A stretch of 64,000 nt of DNA, taken from positions 62,001-126,000 of the forward strand of contig DATMES010000046.1 of the NCBI GenBank assembly GCA_035556555.1, read 5' to 3'. The notes under the pieces were generated by a model. That model was not told the origin of the DNA. It saw nothing but the letters and a program-made list of their open reading frames with translations, and searched no databases. Positions 48,374 through 57,050 of the stretch are shown here, piece by piece. How positions within the stretch are numbered: the stretch's first letter is position 1; every line of letters starts with the position of its first letter. The stretch comes from Frankiaceae bacterium (GTDB taxonomy: Bacteria > Actinomycetota > Actinomycetes > BP-191). Position numbers and translations under genes: made by a program.

Positions 48374-51115
48374 ATGGCCGTGGAGCTCCGGGGGCAGGCG
48401 ACGTTCCTGCCCGGCGACCCGCCGCGCGCAGGCGTGCTGGCGGTCGCGGAGCCGTTCGCCCGCACCACGGTCGACCTCGTCGTCCCGACCGACGACGGCC
48501 CGCGCCGCCAGGCGGTCACCGCCACGAAGTACGGCCTCGCCGACGTCCTTCCCCAGCTCGTCGACGGCAAGGTCTTCGACGACACCACGCGCTTCTGGGC
48601 CGCGACCGCCACCTGGGCGCTCAGCCTCGTCGCGCGCGGCCGCGTCGTCCCCGCCGTCACCGACTCCGGCTACGACGCCTGGCGGCTCGGCCCCCTCGAC
48701 GCCGCCGACGCCGAACGCTTCGCACAGCTGGTCGCCGCCTGCCCCGCCGCCGCGCACGCCATCGCCGTCCCCGGCACCAGCCCGCTGCGCATCCGTACGG
48801 CCGAGGCGGTGGTCCGCGAGTTCTGCGACGCGGTCGCCGACACGATGGTCCGTACGGCCGCCGCGGCGCAGGTCACGAAGAGCCCGGCGTACGCCGCCCG
48901 CGCCGCCACCGACGTCAGCGCGCTCAAGGGCTGGCTCGCCGACAGCAGCCGCGGCCTCGCCGGCGCCCGCGCGGGCCTGCGGATCGAGCAGAAGAACGAC
49001 GACGACCTCACCGCCGTCATCCAGCTGCGCAGCCGTACGGACCCGAGCCTCGTCGTCGACGCGGAGGACCTGTGGCGCGCGCCGGCGACAGTGCTCGAAC
49101 GACTCGGCGGCGGCGCCGAGTCGGACCTCCTGCTCGCGCTCCGCAGAGGCGCGACCGCCTGGCCCCCACTGAAGGCAGCCCTGCAGACCGCCGCTCCCAC
49201 GCACCTCGACCTCGACGACGACGCGATCGCCGACCTGCTGGGTGACGGCGCCGAGGCGCTCGGCAACGCCGGCCTGGAAGTCCTCTGGCCCAAGGAGCTC
49301 CTCGCCGGCGGCGTCACGATCCGCGCCGTCGCCACGACCCCCGCGCTCCCCACCGAAGGCGCAAGGACGTTCTCCCTCGACACCCTTCTGCAGTTCCAGT
49401 GGGAGGCGACCCTCGACGGCGAACGCCTCACCGACACCGAGCTCACGCTGCTCGCCGAAGCCAAGCGCCCGCTGATCCGCCTGCGCGGCCGCTGGCTCAA
49501 GGTCGACCCCGCGCTGCTGCAACGCCTCAACCGTCGTACGCCGCAACGCCTCACCGGCATGGACGCCCTCGCTGCCGCGCTGACCGGACGCATCGTCGTC
49601 GAGGACGAGGTCGTCGACTTCGCCGCGACCGGCGGCATCGCCGAGGTCGCCGCGATGCTGTCCAACGTCGCCGCCGCGCGCGACTCCGAGACCGTCGAGC
49701 CGCCGAAGACGCTGGTCGCGACGCTGCGGCCGTACCAGCTGCGCGGCCTGCGCTGGCTGCGCGAGATGACCGACCTCGGCCTCGGCGGCTGCCTCGCCGA
49801 CGACATGGGCCTCGGCAAGACGATCCAGCTCATCGCGCTGCACCTGCTCCGCCACGAGCGCGACGGCGACCCCGCGGGTCCCGCGCTCGTCGTCTGCCCC
49901 ACGAGCGTCCTCGGCAACTGGGAGCGCGAGTGCGCGCGCTTCGCGCCGAGCATCCCCGTACGCCGCTTCCACGGTGGCGAGCGGCACCTTGAGAACGTGC
50001 GTCCCAACGAGATCGTCCTCGCGACGTACGGCATGATCCGCCGCGACCGCGAGGCCCTCGCCGAGGTCGCGTGGGGGCTGGTCGCCGCCGACGAGGCGCA
50101 GCACGTGAAGAACCCGCTCTCCCGCGGCGCCCGCGAGCTGCGCGCGATCCCCGCGCAGGCCCGTGTCGCGCTTACGGGCACGCCGGTCGAGAACCGCCTC
50201 ACCGACCTCTGGTCGATCCTCGACTGGACGACGCCGGGACTCCTGGGTCCGCTCGAACGGTTCCGCCGCACCGTCGCGATCCCCGTCGAGCGCTACCGCG
50301 ACCCCGACGCGACCGAACGCCTCGCCCGCGTCGTACGGCCGTTCCTGCTGCGCCGCAGGAAGTCCGACCCCGGCATCGCGCCCGAGCTGCCGCCGAAGAT
50401 CGAGACCGACCACGTCGTCCCGCTCACCGCCGAGCAGGCCACGCTCTACACCGCCGTCGTCCGCGAGGCCCTCGACACCATCGCGAAGAAGGCCGGCATC
50501 GAACGCCGCGGCCTCGTCCTCAAGCTCCTCACCGAGCTCAAGCAGATCTGCAACCACCCCGCCCAGTACCTCGGCCAGGAGGGCCCGACCGACGGGCGTT
50601 CCGGCAAGCTCTACGCCCTCGACGAGCTGACCGACGTCATCGTCGACGAGGGCGACGGGGTGCTGGTGTTCTCGCAGTACGTCACCATGTGCCGCCTGCT
50701 CGAACGCCACCTCAACGGCCGCGGCATCGACACGGTGTTCCTGCACGGCGGCGTCCCCGCAAGACAGCGCGAGGACATGGTGACGCGCTTCCAGGAGGGC
50801 GGCGTGCCGGTCTTCCTGCTGTCGCTCAAGGCCGGCGGCACCGGCCTCAACCTCACCCGCGCCACCCACGTCATCCACTACGACCGCTGGTGGAACCCCG
50901 CCGTCGAGGACCAGGCCACCGACCGCGCGCACCGCATCGGCCAGGACCGCGCCGTGCAGGTGCACAAGCTCATGGCCGAGGGCACGCTCGAGGACCGCAT
51001 CGCCGACGTCATGGCGCGCAAGCGCGAGCTCGCCGAGTCGGTCGTCGGCGCGGGCGAGGCGTGGCTGACGGAACTGTCCGACGACGAGCTGGCCGAGCTG
51101 GTGAGCCTCGGATGA
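48374..51115 (+). CDS. SNF2-family helicase (HelZ-like)
   Basis: A 913-residue SNF2 ATPase. The N-terminal ~440 residues are the actinomycete HelZ-type SNF2-associated region; then LRPYQLRGLRWLREM, DDMGLGKTIQLIAL (Walker A), AADEAQHVKNP (motif II), VALTGTPVENRL (III), VFSQYVTMCRLLE, LKAGGTGLNLT (V) and DRAHRIGQDRAVQ (VI) follow. It probably remodels nucleic-acid complexes. The stop overlaps the SWIM gene start (ATGA); this helicase/SWIM pairing is common in actinomycetes. Confidence 0.93.
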   Translation: MAVELRGQATFLPGDPPRAGVLAVAEPFARTTVDLVVPTDDGPRRQAVTATKYGLADVLPQLVDGKVFDDTTRFWAATATWALSLVARGRVVPAVTDSGYDAWRLGPLDAADAERFAQLVAACPAAAHAIAVPGTSPLRIRTAEAVVREFCDAVADTMVRTAAAAQVTKSPAYAARAATDVSALKGWLADSSRGLAGARAGLRIEQKNDDDLTAVIQLRSRTDPSLVVDAEDLWRAPATVLERLGGGAESDLLLALRRGATAWPPLKAALQTAAPTHLDLDDDAIADLLGDGAEALGNAGLEVLWPKELLAGGVTIRAVATTPALPTEGARTFSLDTLLQFQWEATLDGERLTDTELTLLAEAKRPLIRLRGRWLKVDPALLQRLNRRTPQRLTGMDALAAALTGRIVVEDEVVDFAATGGIAEVAAMLSNVAAARDSETVEPPKTLVATLRPYQLRGLRWLREMTDLGLGGCLADDMGLGKTIQLIALHLLRHERDGDPAGPALVVCPTSVLGNWERECARFAPSIPVRRFHGGERHLENVRPNEIVLATYGMIRRDREALAEVAWGLVAADEAQHVKNPLSRGARELRAIPAQARVALTGTPVENRLTDLWSILDWTTPGLLGPLERFRRTVAIPVERYRDPDATERLARVVRPFLLRRRKSDPGIAPELPPKIETDHVVPLTAEQATLYTAVVREALDTIAKKAGIERRGLVLKLLTELKQICNHPAQYLGQEGPTDGRSGKLYALDELTDVIVDEGDGVLVFSQYVTMCRLLERHLNGRGIDTVFLHGGVPARQREDMVTRFQEGGVPVFLLSLKAGGTGLNLTRATHVIHYDRWWNPAVEDQATDRAHRIGQDRAVQVHKLMAEGTLEDRIADVMARKRELAESVVGAGEAWLTELSDDELAELVSLG

Positions 51116-52263
51116 CGAAGCCGTTCGGGACGACGTGGTGGGGCCGCGAGTGGATGGCCGCGCTCGAACGCCGCGCCGGTCTCGACCCCGCGCGCCTCGC
51201 CCGCGGCAAGGCGTACGCGCGCGGCAACGCCGTCCGCTCCCTCGACGTCACACCCGGCAGCGTCACCGCCGTCGTGCGCGGCTCGCGGGTCGTGCCGTAC
51301 GACGTCACGGTCGCGCTGCGGACGTTCACCGGCGAGGAGTGGAAGCGGCTGTACGACGTCGTCTCCGCCCGCATCGCGCACGCCGCCGCGCTGCTCGACG
51401 GCGAGCTGCCCGCCGACCTCGTCGCCGACGTCGCCGCGGCCGGCCTGTCGCTGCTGCCCGAGCCCGGCGACCTCAAGCTGACCTGCTCGTGCCCCGACGA
51501 GGCGGTGCCGTGCAAGCACGCCGCGGCGGTCTGCTACCTCGTCGCGGACCTGCTCGACGGCGACCCGTTCGAGCTGCTGCTGCTGCGCGGCCGTACGCGC
51601 GCCGAAGTGCTGGGAGCGTTGCGCGCCAGGCGTTCCGGGGAGTCGGCCGATGTCCTCGTCGCCGCGGAGGCCGACGACGAGGACGCGGCGGAGGCGTTCG
51701 CGCGGGTGCCCGCGCCCCTGCCCGACCTGCCGCTGCCGCCGCACCGTCCGGGCAAGCCGAGCCCGCTCGTCGGCGCGCCGCCCGAGGGCACCGTCTCGCC
51801 GGCCGACCTGCAGGCGCTCGCCGCCGACGCGGCGCAGCGCGCGTGGGAGCTCGTCACAGGCGCGGGCGACGGCGGCCTCACGCTGTCGGCCGAGGAGGAC
51901 CTGGCGCGCCGCGCGGCGTCGTTGCTCGGCACGACGTCACTCGACCGGCTCGCGAAGAAGGCCGGCCTGCCCGCGCGCCAGCTCTCGCGGCGGGCGGCGG
52001 CGTGGCTGCGCGGCGGGCGGTACGCGCTCGCGATCATGGAGCAGACCTGGTCGCCCGACGAGGCCGACGTCTACGAGGGCGTCGCCGCGCTCGGCGGCAA
52101 CGCGCACGTCTACCGCAACCAGGTCAGCGACGCGTCGGACTCCAAGCAGCTGCGGCTCGGACAGGACGGGCTCTGGTACCCGCTGCACCGCCGCAGCGGC
52201 ACGTGGGAGCTGGCCGGCCCGCCGAACGCCGACCCCCGCGCCGCCCTCGCGGGGATCGGGTAG
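51112..52263 (+). CDS. SWIM zinc-finger protein
   Basis: A 383-residue protein. The zinc-binding SWIM motif is LTCSCPDEAVPCKHAAAVCY (residues about 124-143: CxCxnCxH). An N-terminal TWWGREWMAALE and RGKAYARGNAVRSL segment is conserved in actinomycete partners of HelZ. A Pro/Ala-rich middle and a C-terminal HTH-like region (RLAKKAGLPARQLSR) follow. SWIM domains bind DNA or proteins; this one is translationally coupled to the SNF2 helicase and probably works with it. Confidence 0.9.
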   Translation: MTKPFGTTWWGREWMAALERRAGLDPARLARGKAYARGNAVRSLDVTPGSVTAVVRGSRVVPYDVTVALRTFTGEEWKRLYDVVSARIAHAAALLDGELPADLVADVAAAGLSLLPEPGDLKLTCSCPDEAVPCKHAAAVCYLVADLLDGDPFELLLLRGRTRAEVLGALRARRSGESADVLVAAEADDEDAAEAFARVPAPLPDLPLPPHRPGKPSPLVGAPPEGTVSPADLQALAADAAQRAWELVTGAGDGGLTLSAEEDLARRAASLLGTTSLDRLAKKAGLPARQLSRRAAAWLRGGRYALAIMEQTWSPDEADVYEGVAALGGNAHVYRNQVSDASDSKQLRLGQDGLWYPLHRRSGTWELAGPPNADPRAALAGIG

Positions 52264-52581
52264 TCAGTCGAAGCAGCCGTGCTCGTTCTGCTCGTACGCC
52301 GCGATGAGGTCGCCGACGTGCGCGGACGGCGGGCAGGGCACGTACCGGCGCCAGCGGGAGTGCGAGTCGCCCCACCACAGGGTCCACTCAGACCGCGCGT
52401 ACCGGAACTGCGCCATCTCGCGCCGCGTCCACTCGCCCTCCCCGTCCCACGGCGGCGCGTGCTCGTACAACGTCACGCGGTCGTTGTCGGCGACGAGCTC
52501 CCAGCGCAGCTCGATGTGCGGTGGCGGGCCGCTCTCGGCGACCCAGTTCTCAATCCGCTTGACGTCCAGGACAGGGAGCAC
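52264..52581 (-). CDS. DUF3024-like protein
   Basis: A 105-residue protein. The pattern VKRIENWVAES at the start, then FRYARSEWTLWWGDSHSRWRR and a C-terminal PPSAHVGDLIAAYEQNE, fits DUF3024, short proteins of unknown role. The favoured start is GTG 52581 (VLPVLDVKRI); longer in-frame starts read into the divergent TfoX-like gene. Convergent with and only one base from the SWIM gene stop. Confidence 0.75.
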   Translation of the reverse strand: MLPVLDVKRIENWVAESGPPPHIELRWELVADNDRVTLYEHAPPWDGEGEWTRREMAQFRYARSEWTLWWGDSHSRWRRYVPCPPSAHVGDLIAAYEQNEHGCFD

Positions 52582-52614
52582 GAGCGGGACGATAGCGCGC
52601 CGTACGCTCCCCGC

Positions 52615-52929
52615 ATGGCGTACGACGAGGTGCTGGCCGAGCGGGTCCGCGAGCTGTGCGGGCTGCCGGAGAAGCGGATGTTCGGCGGGGCGACGTTCAT
52701 GCTCGACGGCAACATGGCCGTCGGGATCATCGGCGACGACCTCGCGGTGCGGGTCCCGCGCGACGAGTACGAGGCGACCCTGACGGAGCCCGGCGCGCGG
52801 CCGTTCGACTTCACCGGCAGGCCGATGACCGGCTGGGTCATGGTGTCCGGCGAGGTGCTCGACGACGACGTGCTGGCGGTGTGGGTGTCGCGGTCGATGG
52901 CGTACGCGGAGTCCCTGCCGCCCAAGTGA
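52615..52929 (+). CDS. TfoX/Sxy N-terminal domain protein
   Basis: A 104-residue protein consisting of the TfoX N-terminal domain only: ERVRELCGLPEKRMFGGATFMLDGNMAVGI, with a C-terminal VWVSRSMAYAESLP helix. TfoX/Sxy activates competence genes in gammaproteobacteria, but stand-alone actinomycete members have no known role. ATG 52615 directly opens the domain. Divergent from the DUF3024-like gene by 33 bases. Confidence 0.85.
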   Translation: MAYDEVLAERVRELCGLPEKRMFGGATFMLDGNMAVGIIGDDLAVRVPRDEYEATLTEPGARPFDFTGRPMTGWVMVSGEVLDDDVLAVWVSRSMAYAESLPPK

Positions 52930-53004
52930 TTCGGGCGTTTCCAGGACACGGCGGCATGCGCGGGTGACGATGGCGTCCGGTCCGTACGACATCGGGGGAA
53001 CGCC

Positions 53005-53502
53005 ATGTCCGCCAAGCTCCGCCTCGCCGCCGCGCTCGCCGTGGTGCTCCTGGGCGCCACCGCCTGCGAGGACGTCACGCCCGACCCGGCCGCGCTGACG
53101 GGTTCACCGCGCGCATCGACCGCACGGCCGGCAGCGCGGCGTACGCCCGCGGCGCGGCCGGCCACGAAGCCGCCGGTCCGGGCGACCACGCGGCCGACGA
53201 AGGCGACGGTCGTCGCGACCCGCACCCCGGCGCCCGTACGGACGACCGTGAAGCCACGGCCGCTCGTCGCGACGACGTGCGGCGCACCCGCCAACCCGTG
53301 GGGCTACAACTTCTGCGGTCGCGGCTCGGTCATCTCCCGGCCGCCGTCCGCGTTCTGCGACTACTTCGACTGCATCGCCAGCTTCTGGGAGAGCACGAAC
53401 GGCTACGTCATGCAGTGCGACGACGGCATGTTCAGCCACTCCGGTGGACGCCAAGGCAGCTGTTCGCACCACGGCGGCAACGACCGGCCGCTGCTCGGCT
53501 AG
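53005..53502 (+). CDS. DUF3761-like lipoprotein
   Basis: A 165-residue lipoprotein. The signal MSAKLRLAAALAVVLLGATAC ends in a lipobox (Cys21), followed by a long Thr/Pro/Ala/Arg-rich tether to about residue 90. The C-terminal Cys-rich segment CDYFDCIASFWESTNGYVMQ, then CDDGMFSHSGGRQGSCSHHGG, matches the DUF3761 pattern (YxxCxDGxxSxSGxxQGxCSHHGG). Probably exposed on the cell surface. Function unknown. Converges on the DUF4287/DUF5655 gene by four bases. Confidence 0.82.
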   Translation: MSAKLRLAAALAVVLLGATACEDVTPDPAALTGSPRASTARPAARRTPAARPATKPPVRATTRPTKATVVATRTPAPVRTTVKPRPLVATTCGAPANPWGYNFCGRGSVISRPPSAFCDYFDCIASFWESTNGYVMQCDDGMFSHSGGRQGSCSHHGGNDRPLLG

Positions 53503-54071
53503 GCGCTGGCGTCGTACGCGCGCCGCAGCAGTGCCACGACCTCGTCGTCCACGTCGTCGGGGACGGTGAGCGCGACGCGGACGTTGATGGTGTCGTTGCC
53601 GAGTCCCTTGGCGCCCAGCAGATTTCCGCCTGAGTCGGCACCGTCGCGCCGCAGCCCGAGGTCGACGCGCGTGCGGGTCGTGGCCTTGACGATGGCGAAC
53701 GTACGGCGCGGCGTCAGCAGCGAGACGTACGTCTTCCGCGCCTGCACCGCGACCTCGCCGACGGAGTGCGCGGCGAGGACGACGCGGTCGTAGACGGGCC
53801 GCAGAGCAGGGCGGTCGGCGTACTGCGCGTCGACCAGCTCGTCGGCGCTCGCGGTGAAGAAGTCCGGGTACCCGAAGCGCTCGAACACGAGCAGCATCTG
53901 CGCGTAGCCGGTGACGCCGTGGTCGGTCAGCCACGCCCGCACGGCCGGCTCGTCGGCCGGGTTCGCGGCGGCGATCCGGGCGTTCCACTCGGCGACGCCG
54001 CCCTCGCCGCGGCGTTCGAGCAGGGCGGCCATCCAGTCGCGCATGTCGCGCCAGTCGCGCGTCTCAACCAC
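53499..54071 (-). CDS. DUF4287/DUF5655 protein
   Basis: A 190-residue two-domain protein. Residues about 1-75 match DUF4287 (WNARIAAANPADEPAVRAWLTDHGVTGYAQ-type), and residues about 95-190 match DUF5655 (VQARKTYVSLLTPRRTFAIVKATTRTRVDLGLR). These paired domains occur together in many bacteria as a protein of unknown role. GTG 54071 starts eight bases inside the upstream gene end, giving an 8-base overlap and implying an operon with 54064-55503. Confidence 0.88.
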   Translation of the reverse strand: MVETRDWRDMRDWMAALLERRGEGGVAEWNARIAAANPADEPAVRAWLTDHGVTGYAQMLLVFERFGYPDFFTASADELVDAQYADRPALRPVYDRVVLAAHSVGEVAVQARKTYVSLLTPRRTFAIVKATTRTRVDLGLRRDGADSGGNLLGAKGLGNDTINVRVALTVPDDVDDEVVALLRRAYDASA

Positions 54072-55503
54072 GCGCGCCCGCCATGCCGAGCAGCACCGCG
54101 AGGCCGAGCGCGCTGCGCGGGTCGTACGCCGAGCGCCACAGCCCGCCGTGCGCCGCGGCGTACGCCTCGTCCTGCCACGGGTGCTCGTGCGGCGGCAGGC
54201 CCGCGCGCAGGTCGTGGACGAGCAAGGCAGCCATCAGCGTGTTGCTCGTCGCGGGCTCGAACACCTCGATGCCGAACGGCCGCGACCCCGCGTACGCCGC
54301 CGCCAGCACGCGGTTCTTCACGACCGAACGCGTGCGGGTCGCGGGCGCCACGTTGAACGACACCGTCGCCCCCTCAGCCCTGGCCACCGTGGCGCGCCAG
54401 CGGTGGACGCGCTTGGCGAGCGCGTAGTTGGGACCCTGCTGCGGGACCAGGCTGTCGTTGACGCCGGGGTCGTCGCCGGGCGCGTAGTTGCGGCGCAGCA
54501 GCCGTCCCGCGCTGACCGCCTTGAGCGGCCTGCGCAGCGCGCGCACCTTGCTGCGCTGCCCGTACGCCCTCGCCGAGAACTCCACCGCGTCGCCCGGCAC
54601 GGCGTACACGTCGGTCGGCGTTCCGAGGAACGCGAGCGCCGTCTCGGGACGGTGCCCCTGGACGTACGTCGTCAGGGCGTCGACGGCGAGCGCGAGGCGG
54701 ACGTTGGTGGCGCCGTCGGCGTAGACGTAGTTGCCGAGGACGAGCCTGCCGTCGAGGCCGAGCAGCCACTGTGCGAGGCCCGGCAGCTCGGTGAGCAGGT
54801 CGGCGCCGCGCCGGTCGCCGCGCGTGGGCGCGTACAGCCGCCCTGCCTTGTCGCGCGCGTCGGCGCCGAGGCGTTCCCAGATCGCGGGCTGCGGCAGGTC
54901 GACGGCGACGACGTTGCCGCCCCACCGCAGCAGCGAACGCAGCGGACCCATCTCCGCGCCCGCGCCGAGGACGACGACGCGCTGGTCGGACAGGTCGAGC
55001 CAGTCGGGGTTCTTGAGGACGGTGCGTACGGCCTCCGCGCAGGTCGGCTCGACGACGCCGTCCTCGACCCACGCGTCGAGGCGGCGGTGCAGGGCGTCGC
55101 CGGCGAGGCGTTCGCCGCGGTACGGCACCGTGAGCTCTGTCTCCGGCGCTCCACCGCCGCCGACGGTGACGGTGGTGAACGGCTGCTCGGCCTCGCTGCC
55201 GAACGCGCCGGTGAGCGCGGTCTCCTCGCCCGTCGCGGTGACGTAGCGCATGCGGTCGCGCGCCGAGTCGATGCCGTTGCGCGCGACGGTCAGCGCCGCG
55301 TCGCGGCTCGGCAGGCCCGCCTCGACGAGGCGGCGGAAGTGCGTGAGGTAGCCGCGCCGCCAGTTGGTGTCGCGCTGCGCGGCGGACGAGCCGACGGGGT
55401 CGACCTCACGTAGTGCGTCGGTGACGACCGAGCGGCCGTACGCCGACGTGCTCCGCCCCTCGCCGGCCTTCGGGAACACCACACCGCGCTGCGTCTCGTC
55501 CAT
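54064..55503 (-). CDS. Unrecognised large protein with Rossmann-like motif
   Basis: A 479-residue protein I do not recognise. The clearest feature is a nucleotide-binding-like stretch RVVVLGAGAEMGPLRSLLRW with VVAVDLPQP closing a possible Rossmann unit (about residue 177-210). The N-terminal 100 residues begin GVVFPKAGEGRSTSAYGRS, and the C-terminal third contains PQQGPNYALAKRVHRWRA. It could be an NAD(P)- or SAM-binding enzyme, but no catalytic set can be identified. Start ATG 55503. It is coupled to the DUF4287/DUF5655 gene. Confidence 0.6.
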   Translation of the reverse strand: MDETQRGVVFPKAGEGRSTSAYGRSVVTDALREVDPVGSSAAQRDTNWRRGYLTHFRRLVEAGLPSRDAALTVARNGIDSARDRMRYVTATGEETALTGAFGSEAEQPFTTVTVGGGGAPETELTVPYRGERLAGDALHRRLDAWVEDGVVEPTCAEAVRTVLKNPDWLDLSDQRVVVLGAGAEMGPLRSLLRWGGNVVAVDLPQPAIWERLGADARDKAGRLYAPTRGDRRGADLLTELPGLAQWLLGLDGRLVLGNYVYADGATNVRLALAVDALTTYVQGHRPETALAFLGTPTDVYAVPGDAVEFSARAYGQRSKVRALRRPLKAVSAGRLLRRNYAPGDDPGVNDSLVPQQGPNYALAKRVHRWRATVARAEGATVSFNVAPATRTRSVVKNRVLAAAYAGSRPFGIEVFEPATSNTLMAALLVHDLRAGLPPHEHPWQDEAYAAAHGGLWRSAYDPRSALGLAVLLGMAGARG

Positions 55504-55522
55504 GCGCCGATCCTCGCGCAAG

Positions 55523-56335
55523 TCAGGCCCGCGGCGCTCCCCACGTGCGCGGGTCGCGGACGCGGCGTACGAGCGATGTCAGGTCGTCCGGTGACAGTGT
55601 CGGCGGGCGGCTCTGGAGCCAGCGACGGATCCGGTCCGCGCTGACGACGGCGACCTCGCGCGGCTGCTCCTTCACGGTGAGGTCATCCGCGATGACCACG
55701 ATCACACCGTGTACCGGGACGCCGAGCAGCCGGCCGACGCGCTCGGCCTCCCGGCGCGCCTTCGGGACGTACGGCTGCTTCTGCCCGTTGTGCAGGAACG
55801 TCCCGCCGCCCACCCAGACCCTGCCGGTGAGGTTCTTCGTGTTGAGCGAGAACACGCCGCCGGGTCCGACGGCGAGGTGGTCCACGTTGGCGCCGTTGTC
55901 GCCGATGGGGAGGTCGTGGACGACCGTCCACGGCTCCGGCAGCCGCGCCAGCCTGCGTGCGACGGTCTCCTCGCCGTCGGCGCCGACACGCCACGCGCGC
56001 TCGTCGGTGTGCACGCGGAGGACGCGCGCCAGCGCGGTTCTGACCGGCGCCGCGTCGCGTACGGCCTGCGCCTGCGCTCTCGCGCTCGCGCCGGGCCGGT
56101 ACGTCGCGGTGTCGCCGGGCAGCGTGATCGCCCACTCCAGTGCCGGGACGGTGGGCGGCGGTGGGTCGAGCCAGCCCGCCGCGACGAGCGCCGCGCGGAC
56201 GTCGTCGGCGAGCGCGCCGTCGACCGCGAGCGTGCCGGTCGTACGGTCGAGGTAGCCGAGCCGCTCGCCGGCCCGCTGGACGTAGACACGGTCGTGGCCG
56301 TAGCGCCGCCACGCGGCGAACTCGTACTCCCCCAT
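55523..56335 (-). CDS. NERD domain-containing protein
   Basis: A 270-residue protein with a C-terminal NERD (nuclease-related) domain: GADGEETVARRLARLPEPWT, VDHLAVGPGGVFSLNTKN and VSADRIRRWL. NERD proteins are believed to have a nuclease fold, with the Asp of VDH and the Lys/Asn pair near NTKN as candidate catalytic residues. The N-terminal 120 residues are unassigned. ATG 56335 follows no strong ribosome-binding site. Divergent from a short protein with PD-(D/E)xK-like residues. Confidence 0.82.
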   Translation of the reverse strand: MGEYEFAAWRRYGHDRVYVQRAGERLGYLDRTTGTLAVDGALADDVRAALVAAGWLDPPPPTVPALEWAITLPGDTATYRPGASARAQAQAVRDAAPVRTALARVLRVHTDERAWRVGADGEETVARRLARLPEPWTVVHDLPIGDNGANVDHLAVGPGGVFSLNTKNLTGRVWVGGGTFLHNGQKQPYVPKARREAERVGRLLGVPVHGVIVVIADDLTVKEQPREVAVVSADRIRRWLQSRPPTLSPDDLTSLVRRVRDPRTWGAPRA

Positions 56336-56411
56336 GCCTTGGGTGATCGGCAGCCCGGCGCGGTGACTTCACCGCTAGCTTGCGCGGCCGGTCAGCTGCG
56401 AAGCTGCCGGG

Positions 56412-56984
56412 GTGCCCACGGCGTACCGGCGGTTCGTCCGCTCCGACGCCGAGCCCGCGTACGCCGCCGAGGTCGCCCGCGTCGACGACCTCGCGCGCCG
56501 CCTCGTCGAGCATCTCGACCACTCCAGCGCCGCCGTCGACCGCGCGCACCAGTACCGCACGCAGAGCAGCGTCATCCAGCGCCTCGTCAGCGCACTGCTC
56601 AAGGACGTGCTCGGCTTCGGCGAGGAGGTCGTCATCGAGCCGTCGTCAGGGCTCGTGACGCGCGCGCGTCCCGACTTCTACTTCGCGCTGGCCACGGGCC
56701 GCGGCGTCCTCGCCGAGGTCGAGCGCGGCGGCACGACGACCAACAACCACGACCTCAAGGACATGTGGAAGGCGCACATCAGCCCGAACGCTCAGCACCT
56801 GTTCCTCGTCGTGCCCAACGCCAACTGGAACGAGGCGCGGCAGGCCCGCGAGCACCCGTTCAACCGCGTCGTGCACCGCATGGGCAGCTTCTTCGGCGAC
56901 CCGCGCCGCGAGGTGGACGTGCTGACCGCGCACGTGTTCGGCTACGGCGCCACCGATGTCCCCTGGACCGAAGAACCCGCCTAG
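56412..56984 (+). CDS. Short protein with PD-(D/E)xK-like residues
   Basis: A 190-residue protein without a recognised family. Residues RARPDFYFALATGRGVLAEVERG contain an order compatible with a PD-(D/E)xK nuclease (PD...EVE), and the N-terminal half is helical (HQYRTQSSVIQRLVSALLKD). Lys/Gln follow-up catalytic residues are not certain, so this is only suggestive. GTG 56412 starts directly downstream of a 76-base gap from the NERD gene; they are divergent, and a related function is possible but not shown. Confidence 0.55.
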   Translation: MPTAYRRFVRSDAEPAYAAEVARVDDLARRLVEHLDHSSAAVDRAHQYRTQSSVIQRLVSALLKDVLGFGEEVVIEPSSGLVTRARPDFYFALATGRGVLAEVERGGTTTNNHDLKDMWKAHISPNAQHLFLVVPNANWNEARQAREHPFNRVVHRMGSFFGDPRREVDVLTAHVFGYGATDVPWTEEPA

Positions 56985-57050
56985 CGCGGGTCCGGGGTGC
57001 GTGTCCGAAACCCGCCAGACCGCCGTCGGCCGACAGGGCAGGATGGCGAC

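Noticed and set aside
48297-50965. 890-residue minus-strand frame antisense to the SNF2 helicase
   Set aside because: The plus strand has all SNF2 motifs; this frame has none.
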